Assembly: GCA_963513935.1 (NCBI GenBank)
Contig: OY740765.1
Span: 118,983,362 to 119,047,361, forward strand
Direction: 5' to 3'
DNA length: 64,000 nt
Source: Aphrophora alni
Taxonomy: Eukaryota; Arthropoda; Insecta; Hemiptera; Aphrophoridae
The translations under genes were made by a program, and so were the position numbers. Shown in pieces: positions 1 through 11,908 of this stretch; the stretch's first letter is position 1; each line of letters opens with the position of its first letter. The notes beneath the pieces were generated by a model. It was not told the DNA's origin. It worked only from the letters and a program-made list of their open reading frames with translations, and searched no databases.

Positions 1-690
1 TTCTTTCTCCACAATTGTCGACAATACCTAAAATTAGCATAAAACCAAAATATTTTTAAAGGATCATGTTCTTAAATCGTAATAATAAAAGCTATTGTTA
101 ACCACAACTTTCTCTATAAGATAACGTTTTTGATGAGACAACCTTTCTTCACCTCTTCTCCTCCTCATGTCTCTCAGGATTGATTACAAAAGATTATTTC
201 GACTGAGAAGCGACAAACAAACCCTCCGATATGATTATAATTAGATATATATTATGAATGAGTCGCAAGTCACATAAACTAATCAAGTTATATCTATGTG
301 TTCTAAAGATATGAACGAAAGTAAATAATGAAGGTAAGTCTTGCAAGCTGTCGTTACAAATTGATAAGAAAGTTTAATTTATGTATATTCTTCGGCCACC
401 GTAACATTGTCTCCACTACTGATGATACGATTCCGATTAGCTCCATTTTCAAAAGCTGTTGGGTACTTGCTTAGTACAGTAAAGAAGTCGTCTTATAGCC
501 TAAGCATCTCTCCTCTCCATGGCCTACAGGCTCCGCTATCTTCTACGATTGGTTGACACTTTGCTTCTATGTTATTGTCTGCTATGTCTTATCGTAATAA
601 TGACAATAAACGACAAACATCTGAAAGAGAAGAGGGTCCCGAAATGTAGGCTATGGTCCCAACTATTACAAACATAAAGATACTTTCTAT
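1..690. other. No gene recognised
   Basis: AT-rich sequence without ORFs above background or recognised repeats. Confidence 0.5.
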
Positions 691-917
691 TCTCTTTTGT
701 TAAAAAGCGAAAAACTTCAAGGTCATAATCGCCTTGAAAAAAGAAGAAAAGAGTTTAAAGTAGAGACTCTTAGTGCTAGAATAGTTAGCGTCAATGGGAT
801 AAAATAATAAGAGTTGGTAAAGTGAATGGTCTAATCTAAGACTACATGAAGAAAGGGTGTAGATCTAGATAGCATCTTTCGGGCTTGCACAACCGTGCTC
901 ACTATAATTGAGATCCT
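691..917 (+). repeat. R265 dispersed repeat copy
   Basis: Degenerate copy recognisable by the AAGGTCATAATCGCCTT block, the CTAAGACTACATGAAG block and the 3' GTGCTCACTATAATTGAG hairpin region. Confidence 0.75.
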
Positions 918-1802
918 TTGGGTTCATGAAAATACTTTATACTAATTATATTTTGTAATGTTTTTCCTCTTTTTAGGGTGTATAGGTAAAACTAAAAACC
1001 CTTATAATTTCACGCGAGTGTCTGTCCGTCTGTCTGTCTGTAAGTCGCAACAAGCCTACAGAGACAAAACTATATAGACAGTCCTATATATTTCAAACTT
1101 TGCATTCATATTTTTCCTATTGTCCTACAAGAAAAATGTAACTGTAACTATAAAATGACCTTAGGGTAGTTGAGGGGTAAACACTATTTTTTTAAAATAA
1201 CTATTATGTGTGGGGTATCAAATAAAACTAAAAGTTATTTTGATTACGAATACGTATGTTTATTTGACGAAGAAATTAATATATTGTAGCTAGGCAGCTT
1301 AAAAGACTTCGACCTTATAAAAATAACTGTCCCTCTGGTTTTACCACACGTTGACCCTTTTATCAATTAAATGATACGAAATAGAGTTCATTTAGTACAA
1401 GTTTTAAAGTTTCATGAACGAGTAAACCTATCTTACTACAGTTCGAACTAGTGAACCGTTAAAAGTTACGCAGGTTCGAGCCAGGTTGATGCTACATTTT
1501 CTGTCTGTTAATTACGTACACATCTTCGGGCAGGCATATACACATACTTGATTAGTGTAACGGGTAGAAAGAAAAGACGGTAACAAAAGGGGGTAAAATC
1601 AAGTCAAATCTGGAAGAAGCTTGCTTCACCAACTAAAAGTTCTAAGGAACAAAAATATATATTATATTCTGAAGGTACATGCAGCTCTTTAATCTAGGAA
1701 TGTGCCCGATCGGCGGAAATACAACCCTATTCTTCTATGCTAATGTATGTCTAAGAAAGGATAACTCTCTGGATGTTAATCATACCTTTTCAATAGCCCT
1801 TA
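918..1802. other. No gene recognised
   Basis: Holds a short (TCTG)n tract near 1018-1042 and an 85-codon ORF (1679-1936) with no family signal that runs into an R265 fragment; it is judged a chance ORF. Confidence 0.45.
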
Positions 1803-1860
1803 GGGGATCACTTATTGAGAGTACGAGGCAATCCCGAGGTCCTAGCTGGATCTACAATCT
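1803..1860 (-). repeat. R265 3'-end fragment
   Basis: Read on the minus strand it gives the R265 terminal block: GTAGATCCAGCTAGGA, CTCGGGATTGCC, GTACTCTCAATAAGTGA and a CCCCTAA end. Confidence 0.6.
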
Positions 1861-3269
1861 TTTAGTATGTGAAATTGGATCTGGTCTTGGTTTCAATCGT
1901 TCTTCTGCTCTACCGAACCTGACGTCCCTGAAGTAACAAGGTAGAAGTTTGATCACAAGTTTCATAAATTGTCCTTTAGGGAACTCTAACGACTCTTTAG
2001 TATAAATTTAGTAAATAAACAAGTTGCATAGCTTCGGAGAATACCTGCAATGTTCTAGAGTTGAGAGAAGATGATTTCTGAAAAGTTTAGATGGTCATTT
2101 AGATTCTTGTATATTACATATTTCCAAATTGAGAAAAAAACTATTTTCTATGACAAATATCTACTGCGGAGGTGCTTAGAATATTATATTTGTTACTGGT
2201 GCAGAGTAGGTCGGAATATGGGGTTTCTTGTTAGGTCAAAAGAGTTTCAAAATAACACATTTTTAAAGGAGCTGAAAAAACCTTTGTTTGATAATTTGAA
2301 GGTTCTAACGTCAAGCCAGCTTTACGTTTAGCGGGTATAATAAAGTCATGTGTCAAACAAAATGCTATTTTAAAGAGAAATATTAATAAATGGCTATTGG
2401 AGATGTAGGAGTTTTATGCTCTGTTTTATCACTGTGGTTAATAAACCTCAGTGATACATTATCATTGTTAATTTTGTTTTGTTTTGTTTTTTATTTCAAG
2501 GTTATCGTGAATGTTTAATGTTATTATTATTATTTTTTATACTATTAATTAATATTTAATGTATATTTCGTTATGTTTTTGTATTTGTGGTAGCCATGCA
2601 AAACAAAACAATTGCTTTAATAAACAATTTAAAGTGATACAAATATTTTGTTTAAAAAGTTTATATCTAGATTTAGCTGTGGTATATTGTGTGCATTAAT
2701 GTAACTAAACTTATTAAATGAATTATTTTTCTTTTTTTTTGCATTGTTGGGCAAAGATTTATTTCCCTTTCATATATAAATGTTTGTGTTTTTATTATTG
2801 CAAACTGAGGTATTGCCCACCCTCAAATCACAATTAATTTTTTTTAAATCTTTTTTTGAATTACACATATGTTTTGTTTTCTTGTAAAAAATTAGACTAA
2901 TGGGTTATTCATTCTTAGAATTTTCGTGTTAATCACTGCGGAAAATCACTTAAATGTTGCTCTGCTCTACATGTTTAGTAATTACACATCGTTATGGTGT
3001 TACGCATCTTTACTGTATAATTATTCTAAGCAAAACAGTTGTAAGATAAGATAGTTTTGTTGCAGTTGATTTGTGAAGATATTCTACAAGTTCAAGAAAG
3101 CGTACTGTTAAAGATTCGTTTCTTGAATCTATCAACGTTCAACGGTTGCACGCCACTGCTTCTAAACCTCGGAGAAAAAACGCAAAGGTACATACTATAT
3201 CCGCCCGGAAAAAAATACTCATTTTAAGATAAAAAAAACAAAAATTTCTTGAAAAAACTTTGTATTTTT
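1861..3269. other. No gene recognised; strongly AT-rich
   Basis: An 86-codon ORF (2071-2331) shows no signal peptide or domain. The rest is low-complexity AT with several T-runs. Confidence 0.45.
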
Positions 3270-3425
3270 TATTTCGTGTTCTTTAATGGAAAATTTATCT
3301 CGGTCATCATAGCCATGAAGAGATGAAAAAATGAAAGAGGGGGATCTAAAGCAAGACAAATTGATAAAAGGCGTAGATCCAGCTAGGTTCCCTCGGAATT
3401 CCCAAGCCCGTACTAACTGAGGGAT
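3270..3425 (+). repeat. R265 copy with internal deletion
   Basis: Has the 5' block (CTCGGTCATCATAGCC) joined directly to the GAAAGAGGGGGATCTAA block and the AGATCCAGCTAGGTTCCCTC block; about 110 bases of the middle are missing. Confidence 0.75.
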
Positions 3426-5552
3426 CAAAACTTTATCTTTATTATAAACTAATGTTACGTTTCTACAGTCATCGTGTACGTTTAAGCACTTATCGTACCG
3501 ATCAACAAGTTTTTGTACTCCCGTGTCTTATTCCTCCAGTTCATTAAGATAAATAAACACTGTTTTCTCTTAAGTATTCATCTACGTCAAAAAAACATTC
3601 TTCACAAAAAGTGATTCAGTTTGGTAAATATACGATAGCCATTAGCGACTAGGTCAGAGATGTAGACTGGCAGACGGAAAATTTCCCACTTGTTTGTCAA
3701 TCAACTCTTTTGTTTTCACATCCGCAAGAGGCTGTGCATTGTCGTACAGAAGGAAAACGCCGTTAGACAACCGACCACTCCTGACATTTTGAACGGCCAC
3801 AATACGCATCAGCATGTCCTATAGCTCCTTGATATAAAGTCTACAAGGATTGGTACTTTTCGGTAGCAGAAGGCAGTATACATAACCTTTCGAGTGAAGA
3901 CTGCCTACTCAATTTATTTTATTTGAATGATCCTGTCCGTTTATCATCATGGATATTCTCCCACCCTGTATTATAATTTCGTCACCATCGCCGTAGTGAT
4001 GATTCATCTATCACATCTTATAAAATTTCCTTGATTTGACGATTCATTAAATAATTTAATTACAGCTCTCAATTCACATGCGGCGGCATTCTCTATTCGC
4101 GTTCATTTTAAATACACGCTACAAGTGTAAAGAACGCAATGAGAACTCGTACAGACTAAGTAGACACGTACGAATAGGAATAGACATGCCACCTGTGCGG
4201 TATGAGCGAACGTGTATTCCTTCCCGTACGACCTCGTACAATGGACTGAGGGATCAAAATGTCTTTGTGTATCTGATAATTACGTGATTGTGGCAGAGGA
4301 AGCACACAAAAACAGATTAAATAACTTACTATGAACAATAAAATTAGTTCCCCGTCGCTCTTTAGAAATTTCTTAATGCATCAAACTGTCTTGAAGACTG
4401 TGTTCAGTACAGTATAGTCCACATTCCGGATGTATTATTCTGATTTGACATTCCTGGGTACTGGGCTATGGCCTCCTTCAAAATTTGTCTCCAATCTTCT
4501 CTACTCTGTACCTTCTCCCTCCATCTTTCAGTGAACATATTTCTCATGTCTTCATCTATATCCTGTATCCATATTTACCTAGGTTTTGTACGGTTCCTTC
4601 ATCCTTCAATGTCACATTCCACGTTAATAAACGTTTGCCAGAAGATCTATCCTTTTCCCGAAGCTCAATAAAGGCTTTCGTAATCACAATATGTTCATTG
4701 TGTGCGGTAGTTAGCCGGATGTTCGAACTCCAACCTGGAGGGCCATGCACTTTTCTGTTAGGGTTTACCTTACCTTAGCCACGAAGATCCAGTTTTAAGG
4801 TGCTGGATACTTGAGGGGAAGGATTTGCTTATTTCGTAAGGAGATAAGCTGCCAATTAGAGCATTTCTTGGCATTTAATGGATATACTTACTCGACATCG
4901 GTGGAGTCACCAAGACTCAAAAACCAGTCATTCAATAATTCATCATCCTCCTTTTTAGACACGAGCTTTGTATTTGTATCGATACGTAGTATCGAAGTCG
5001 TATGCTATGAATTTTCGAAAACAATGATTTTTTATCTCACCCCAGAGAAAACAATGGGAAAAGAAAAATCCGGAAGTCTTGTAGGAAATTATTCTGTCTG
5101 CAAATCACACAAGATGTCATACATTATCCTGCTAAAGAAGGCCTTGACAATTTCGTCTTCTGTATATGTAATGAAAGGATACACAGTTTCGTTGACATTT
5201 GGACAGTCTTAAAGAAAACTTTGGGTCCGACGATCTGCCTACGCGATATTCTCGCACCAATTTTCTCATCATGCAGCAGCGACTTGTGGATCTCATGGGG
5301 ATTGTGTGTACATCAGATAAGTGAGTTTTGACTGTTAAATTGCCCCAAAAAATAGAGATATGCTTCGTTTTTAAAAAACGTGACGACCAAAATGTTGTAT
5401 CCTTCACGGTCAAAAGACTATCTGTAGTGCCACGCTATACCACTTAGCATTGTGTGTACAACAAGAGTTAACAGAGTTATAGATAAAACACAAATATCAT
5501 AATTTTCTGGAACGTCAACTGGCTTACACCATCTCTGTATTATTATTACTAA
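3426..5552. other. No confident gene; possible decayed coding fragments
   Basis: A 133-codon ORF at 4811-5212 and overlapping ORFs on both strands lack domains or signal peptides. At 4444-4760 the minus strand reads as coding-like text that includes a GPPGW start (codons near 4750) and a MFTERWREK-type stretch near 4520, resembling the 3' end of a LINE ORF2 but with frame changes. I cannot assign either with confidence. Confidence 0.3.
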
Positions 5553-5650
5553 ATGTATTAGACCTTGTATATTAATGACAAATTGTATTATTAAGCAGTA
5601 TTTATAGATTTGTTTCAGCTATAATATCTTATTGACAAGGTCTAATACAT
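5553..5650. repeat. Small hairpin (MITE-like) with 16-bp perfect arms
   Basis: ATGTATTAGACCTTGT at 5553-5568 is exactly inverted at 5635-5650, and weaker complementarity extends outward. About 98 bp in all. Confidence 0.55.
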
Positions 5651-7371
5651 CTATTAATAACTACAAACTGAAGCCAGTAGGAGTTATAGACAATTAACAG
5701 AAAAGCACAATAAAAGAAGGTCGGTAAAATCACCTGTTCCAAAATTGTCGAGATAATTCTTCGAAACCGTTTTGAATTGTAAAATTTGCATAACAGCTGT
5801 TTTAAGGAATAAAGAGTATCAATTAACTACCTGATATTTATAAAGTGTATTGCCAACATTATTTTCATCTAGAAATATAATGATTAATTTCTCAAAAATG
5901 TTGCCGTTTTTTAGTGTTGTCACGTTACTAATGATGAAACTAAATGTTGCTTTTCAAACTTTTAATGTATTTTTATCATTCAATTTTTCAGTCTATCATT
6001 CAATTTTAAATTCAGTTGCTGTACCAAAAGAAAGAGGAATTTTAAAAACATTTATTTTATTGATTAGTGTAAATCATTTGATTGTTTAAATTACTCGACA
6101 GCACCAGGAGTAAGTATGTTGAAGGATGGTACGGCCTTGTAAAGAAAACGCAAAAAGCCTGTGCTAAAGATTAAAGATGAAGGTGAAAACATCTCCAAAC
6201 TGAAAACAGACACACATAAACCAATCTATTCAAAAATAAATTGTTTTAATTAGAAAGATTACAAACAATAAAAAAATCAAAAAAAAAATCATGGGTTAGA
6301 GAAATAACAACAAGACTCTTTGATTGTTATATTATTTAATAAATGTTGTTTGAACATTGCGTAAATTCTCTCACTTAGTCCCAAAAAACAAATAAATAAG
6401 ATTTTTTTCTTATTTTTTTTTTTACCGATAACTCAAAAACTGATATTTTTAGAGAGATAGCGAGTCGGTTACACTTGAGCAAAATGTAATCAAAATTGTT
6501 AAAGCGATTTTAAAAACTCGTAATATTGTGTTTTTTTCTTATTGGTATATATCTGAAAAAACACGACATTGCCTTTTTGACATTCACAGCTTGTGCTAAA
6601 ATTTCAAGCATTTGACGTTTGAAACATTTTCAGGAATCGATTTCCCATACTTCCCATTGTTGAATCATAATAAAAATTTAGTAGGCATAGTATAGAATCT
6701 GTAAATACTAATGTAGGACTAATAATAAAACAGATAATTTGTACAACAATAAAAAACTTGCTATAATCTAGTGTAATCTAAGTAAAGTAGTAAAATAAGG
6801 CAAGTAAGGAATTAAATATCCTAAGAAAATAATACTTTGTATGATTAAATCTGTTTCAAAATAAAATTTAAAGACCTAATGGTTGAATAAGGGATTATAA
6901 GTCTTTAGAAAACAGAAGCTTAAATCCTTAAACAGTTTTTTGTTCACATCTAGTGTGTTTTTCAACTAATAACACACACTATTAGATAAAGAATTTCCAC
7001 ATTTAGATTCTGTATGTAATGGTAGCAGCCTCACATCTCGACGTTGTTGTTATCAGAAATGTCATTCCAAACGTGAGCTCTCAAGAAAAGGTGACATTCG
7101 TAGAGTTATGAGATCCTGTAGGGCTGAGTCACCGACACAAGCAGATACCCGAAGTCAAAAAAGTAATGAAAACTGTTATAAAATAAACTTACCCTACTGG
7201 ATAAGATTTCTTGAACTACCAATACAATTTAACATTTCCTACAAGGGCCAAAAAACATCTTTTGAACGTTTCGTTAAGTGGATCTCTTCATCTTATAATG
7301 CGGCTGGGTAGGTCCATATTCTCGCCCATCAACTTCTTGTTTACGGTAATGATAATGTTGAATTGTGTATT
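5651..7371. other. No gene recognised
   Basis: ORFs at 5850-6089 and 7108-7311 are short and show no domain. The part around 6400-6660 carries AAAATTGTTAAAGCGATTTT-type text found in other dispersed repeats of the window. Confidence 0.4.
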
Positions 7372-7585
7372 TTTTCCTTGATGTTTAGAGGCGAAAAACC
7401 CCTCGGTCATCATCGCCTTTAAAAGAAAGGAAGAAAAGAATACAAAATAAAGACTCCTAGCTCTGGAATACTCTAATAGTGTCAGGGTCGGAAAAGAACA
7501 AGAGTTGGACAAGTGAGACCTGACAAGATACATGAAAGAGAAGGTTCAAACCCAAGACTAGATGAAAAAGGTTCGCCCTGCGCCC
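7372..7585 (+). repeat. R265 dispersed repeat copy
   Basis: Starts TCCTTGATGTTTAGAGGCG, then CCTCGGTCATCATCGCC, CTCCTAGCTCTGGAATACTC, CAGGGTCGGAAAAGAAC and CCCAAGACTAGATG. The extreme 3' end is replaced by unrelated sequence. Confidence 0.85.
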
Positions 7586-9121
7586 TTAAATGGTGTAAAT
7601 AAATGGAAAAATATAAGGAAAAACAAATTCCGTTATTGAGATTAAAATCAACGTCTTCCATTTATGTTTTTTGGTAATGTGTACATAGTATTACAGTATT
7701 ATTATTATTATTAATATTATTATTTATCACCAAATCCCGTAGACTTTCACAAAAGCGTCTGACATAGTTGAAGAGTGAAGAGAAGAAAATTTCTCTACAT
7801 GTTACGAATTGTTACAGTAAGACGAAATACTATTAAATCTATTTCAGTTAATCGTAACCCAAAACTCTTTCAACTGCTCTTAAAAACTACACGGTACATT
7901 TTTATAATAACAAATACAGTTATGTTGGTTGCAAGAATTCAGTATTGTGCCACTGAAAGTTTGATATAGTCATTCATACACTCATACAGGATAAGGTGTT
8001 ATGGTCTCTTGGTTAAAATGGAAATTACATGCTGGATTTGCACACTTTACTAACCAACTGATGTGAGAGACTGGGAACAACGGGGATTGGTGAATAGGAT
8101 TGGGTATCCTGAGTGGTACCGGAGCTTCATTAACAGGATTCTGAACTGTTATACATTCAGTGCCATAATGTTACTTACCCAACCCATTCTACAAGAAAAT
8201 ACTTTTAATTTGAATGCAAAAAAGTTGGTGTCTTGGACTTTGTAGGATATGTTAAATTGTATTGATAGATTAAGGGGTAGTACAGGGAACGTTGGTTTAA
8301 AACAAATGTTACACAGGTTTTCTGAATATCGTAATTATAATTATATATCACTTACTTCTTGATTTGGTTAAACCTTAACTAGCCTTGTAGATATACTAAA
8401 AAGTCTACACTCGTGGGGTCAGTGTCTCGCCCTTATAGGGCCTCGTAGTTGCACATATGTGAAGTAGCTTCCACTCTCTACTCTCATATTAGTGACTGGG
8501 CATTGCCGGATCTCGTAACTATAAGAATATCATATTTCCTTGGGAGGGCTTGAAATTACATTTTTATTAACAACGTTTCTATTTGTCATCGTAGAGAGTT
8601 GGTAGCATTACTTGCAGGATTGAAATCTGCACATTTTAACATATTTTAAGCTGTTATAAGTTGAACAACACACGAAATAAGAAGAAACTGTTTAAACTAA
8701 CCGTCATTTTTACATTTCTTTATAATATTTTTTAATTTCTATATGGTTGTATATGAACACAATTATCCTTCTATTCCAAATTTCATATTCCTTTCTTTTT
8801 GTGGCCGCTAATGTTCTACTTACAGACGATGGACGACGGCATAAGGAAAATCACTTTTACGGTTTCCTGAGGTCGTGAAATAAAAAGATCAGTAAAAAAA
8901 TAGAGGTCAAAAGCTACAGATAAAAATGTGTCCAATCAGGAGAAATATTTTAGCTACCCTACCCTCGGGATTATGGGTATATTTTGTCAATTTGCTTGAA
9001 ATTTATTTTCCTAAAATACTTGTTTCACTTTACTGAAATTAATATTTGTAGGCCTATAACAACCACAGACCAATAGGTTTTATTTCGGTCCTTTAAAACT
9101 ACACTTGAGTAAAATTTTATA
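7586..9121. other. No gene recognised
   Basis: Contains (TTA)n-like sequence near 7698-7725 and short ORFs only. Confidence 0.45.
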
Positions 9122-9427
9122 AAAACTTTAAAAGGTTTTTTTTTTTATAAAATCGCAATTTTGTGTTTTTCTCGTGACAAATAAACAAATTTATAGTTCT
9201 CAGATATGTCTAAAAAAGCTCGTATACTCAAACGTAATAGAATCCAATCAATTTTGAATAAAATCGGTCCTCAATTTTGGTCTGTAGAGCGTTGTTCATA
9301 CGACAGACAAACAGACACCAGGCAGACATAAATTAGAGAAACGACTTTATGGACTTAAAGGGCTTCAAAGAAAAATTCAATTTTTTTTTTTCACCAATCA
9401 CATGACTTTGTATACACGTATATGTGA
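9122..9427 (-). repeat. Second dispersed family (DR2) copy
   Basis: Shares the AATCAATTTTGAATAAAATCGG-type body and the terminal block CACATGACTTTGTATACACGTATATGTG, whose reverse complement starts the copies at 49009 and, in part, 34418, and also ends the copy at 29425. Confidence 0.5.
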
Positions 9428-9535
9428 GAAAAACAATTTATCACCGTTAAAAATAAAAGAAACAATACACTTTATTGCATTTAATTATACCGTATTTATT
9501 TCTAAAGGTACATCACAAGTAGGCTATACTTTATA

Positions 9536-9710
9536 TACAGGGTGTTTACAAACCAAGTTCCAAAAATTCAGGATATAATAAGTTGGGTCAAAATAAGTAA
9601 AAAAAGTTCCCATGATCATATATGTCATAAATTGCTTAGCTTCCGTCTGTGTGTGTGTGTGTTTTTTTAACGTAATATTTTTGGAAATAAATTAGATCCA
9701 AATACAAATT

Positions 9711-9761
<51 letters not shown>

Positions 9762-10107
9762 AAGTAATCTTTTATTAATGTACCGAAAACAATAAATTTG
9801 TTTTGTATGGTTTCAAAATGGCGGACTGTAACAATTTTTGTAAAGATTTTAATATATTCGACATTAAAAATTTTAAACGGCCGCCGTTTTGAAACCATAC
9901 AAAACAAACTCCCGTGTCTGGTATACTGATAAAAGATCATATAAAAAATATGTATACAAAATTTGGACTAGATATCTTATTTATTTCCAAAGTGAGTTTT
10001 ATGTTTAAAAACAAAATGGCGGACAAATGGAAACTAAGCATTTTAGGTCATGTGTTCATAGGAACATTTTCACTTATTTTGACACACTAGTATTGGAACA
10101 CACTGTA
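9536..10107. mobile_element. Foldback element FB1 (572-bp imperfect palindrome)
   Basis: The two halves are inverted copies of each other around about 9845. Matching landmarks on the two arms include GTCAAAATAAGTRAAAA, GCTTAG(C/T)TTCC, ATTTTGAAACCATACAAAACAAA and AATGGCGG. Ends are TACAGGG at 9536 and CTGTA at 10103-10107, each flanked by TA, as for Tc1/mariner-type target duplication. An (AT)n tract (9713-9756) sits in the left arm only. No transposase is encoded. Confidence 0.8.
9713..9756. repeat. (AT)n microsatellite
   Basis: About 22 AT units within the left arm of FB1. Confidence 0.95.
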
Positions 10108-10313
10108 TAATTTATAAGGGCTATAAATACTAATACACAACCCTAGGTAGTGCTGAATTATAATCGTTTGTTGACTGGAATTTAATGTTCTATTCATAAA
10201 AAGTTTATAAGGAAGAAAACAAGGTTTTTTAAAAAAAGAAACAAAAAAAAACGGTGATATCAAAGTTAGGTTCGTCGTTTCTCAGTGAAGTTAATATTTC
10301 TGTTATCAGTTCC
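10049..10313. repeat. Direct duplication, copy A
   Basis: Right end of FB1 plus about 205 bp of flanking DNA, repeated in the same orientation at 11589-11851 with roughly 90% identity. Landmarks: TATTGGAACACACTGTATAA and GGTAGTGCTGAATTATAATC. Confidence 0.85.
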
Positions 10314-11049
10314 ATGTAGCGCTCCACAGCGCAATTGCGTGGCATCTTTTGGCCATATCTCGGGATTTTTTTCTCTTTTTAGTGAACGCCATCTTTTCAC
10401 TAAAGAATTAAAAATAATGATAAGTGCTAGTTTTTAAAAGACTGGACTATGTAGACAAGGAAATCGTCACGCCACGTCTCTAGGACGTCATTACGGGTCT
10501 ACGCTGCGTGTCCTATCGTGACATGGTATCAGATCATAATCTGGTGTATCTGATGTAAAAGTCGCTGAAGTAAAGACCGACACGTTTTTTCTTTTTCTTT
10601 TTTTCTTTCTAGTCTCGGTAGAACACTTGAGGGGGAATTCTACATCTGAAGCGGTCCGCAACAGTGTCTCTTGCTCCAATTACAATCAAAACATGATTTG
10701 ATAAAGAAAACATTTTAAAGATTTTGAAGAAGAAAATTAACAAGTGTATTCTGTGGACTTTCAACCACCATCTTTGGCATAATTAATGTATATAATATTT
10801 AATAAATAGTTCTTGTCTCGGTGGACATTAGATCGTCTTAGGAAGAATATAATTAGAATTATTCTTGACAGACAAATAACAGCGTACAGCGTACAGTGGA
10901 GCGGAGAAGTGTGTCTATAGAAAAGAAATTCACAAGAAGAGGCGTGGACTAGGGCGGGCAACTTGTTCAATAGATATTTCAAAATTAGGCTTGACAAACA
11001 GATAACATCGCACAGTAGATCGGGGTGGCGGTTGTAAGAACGTTCCGTT

Positions 11050-11075
11050 AAAAAAAAAAAAAAAAAAAAAAAAAA
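11050..11075. repeat. Poly(A) tract
   Basis: Twenty-six A residues. Confidence 0.95.
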
Positions 11076-11139
11076 CTTAAAGGAAACAGCGGAATAGTTT
11101 ACTGGCTACGTGACTGCGAGTCCTTACCACATACACCTC

Positions 11140-11588
11140 AACTCATCTTGGATCTGGACTAGGTTGTGGCATTCTAACGATAGATATTTATATTCCGGAG
11201 GAATCGTGAGGAAGTCACTCTACGATATACGACGAAGGGATACTACGCACCATGTATTGAGAATCGTTCCAGCATCGCGGTGAACAAGATGCTTGCCATT
11301 TCCACCTACGCTATATTATTTGTGTTTCAACTAGATGTTATAAATTTTACAACTATCAAGTGAAATTCAGTGCCTATTGGCGACAGGTTTTTACCGGGGG
11401 CCGTAACATTACTGGATCAGCTGGTACGTGTTAAATTTTGTGTTTTTATTTTAATCGATAAAGAAGGGCCAAAATATTGAAGACAAAGATTAACTGTGTG
11501 TCTAGACGTTGTTATTCGGGTCATTCGTTAAATATTGGGTGTTAAGGTTGGACCATCGCCGAACTGCCATGCCGTCAGCCTAATACGA
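11140..11588 (+). repeat. Third dispersed family (DR3), copy 1
   Basis: Shares order and text with 30005-30795: TTCCGGAGGAATCGTGA, AAGTCACTCTACGATATACGACGA, GGCCGTAACATTACT, CTGGTACGTGTTAAAT and CATCGCCGAACTGCCATG. Nature unknown; no ORF. Confidence 0.6.
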
Positions 11589-11850
11589 CATGTGTTCATG
11601 GAAACTTTTTTTCTTTCTTATTTTGACGCAAGGTACCATTTAATAAGTATTGGAACACACTGTATAATCTATAAGGGTTATAAATACTAATACACAACTC
11701 TAGGTAGTGCTGAATTATAATCGTTTGTTGACTGAAATTTAATATTCTATTCATAAAAAGTTTAAAAGGAAGGTTTAAAAAAAAAAAAAAAAAAAAATTT
11801 GATATCATAGTTAACTTTCTCAGTAAAGGTAATATTTCTGTTATCAGTTA

Positions 11851-11851
<1 letters not shown>
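11589..11851. repeat. Direct duplication, copy B
   Basis: Second copy of 10049-10313, ending at an (AT)n tract. Confidence 0.85.

Positions 11852-11852
<1 letters not shown>

Positions 11853-11905
<53 letters not shown>
11853..11905. repeat. (AT)n microsatellite
   Basis: About 26 AT units. Confidence 0.95.

Positions 11906-11908
<3 letters not shown>

Noticed and set aside
1450..1490. tRNA-like B-box GGTTCGAGCC
   Set aside because: No matching A box or cloverleaf could be built around it.
4811..5212. 133-codon plus-strand ORF, one of the longest in the window
   Set aside because: No signal peptide, domain or splice context; equally long ORFs overlap it on the other strand. Treated as chance.
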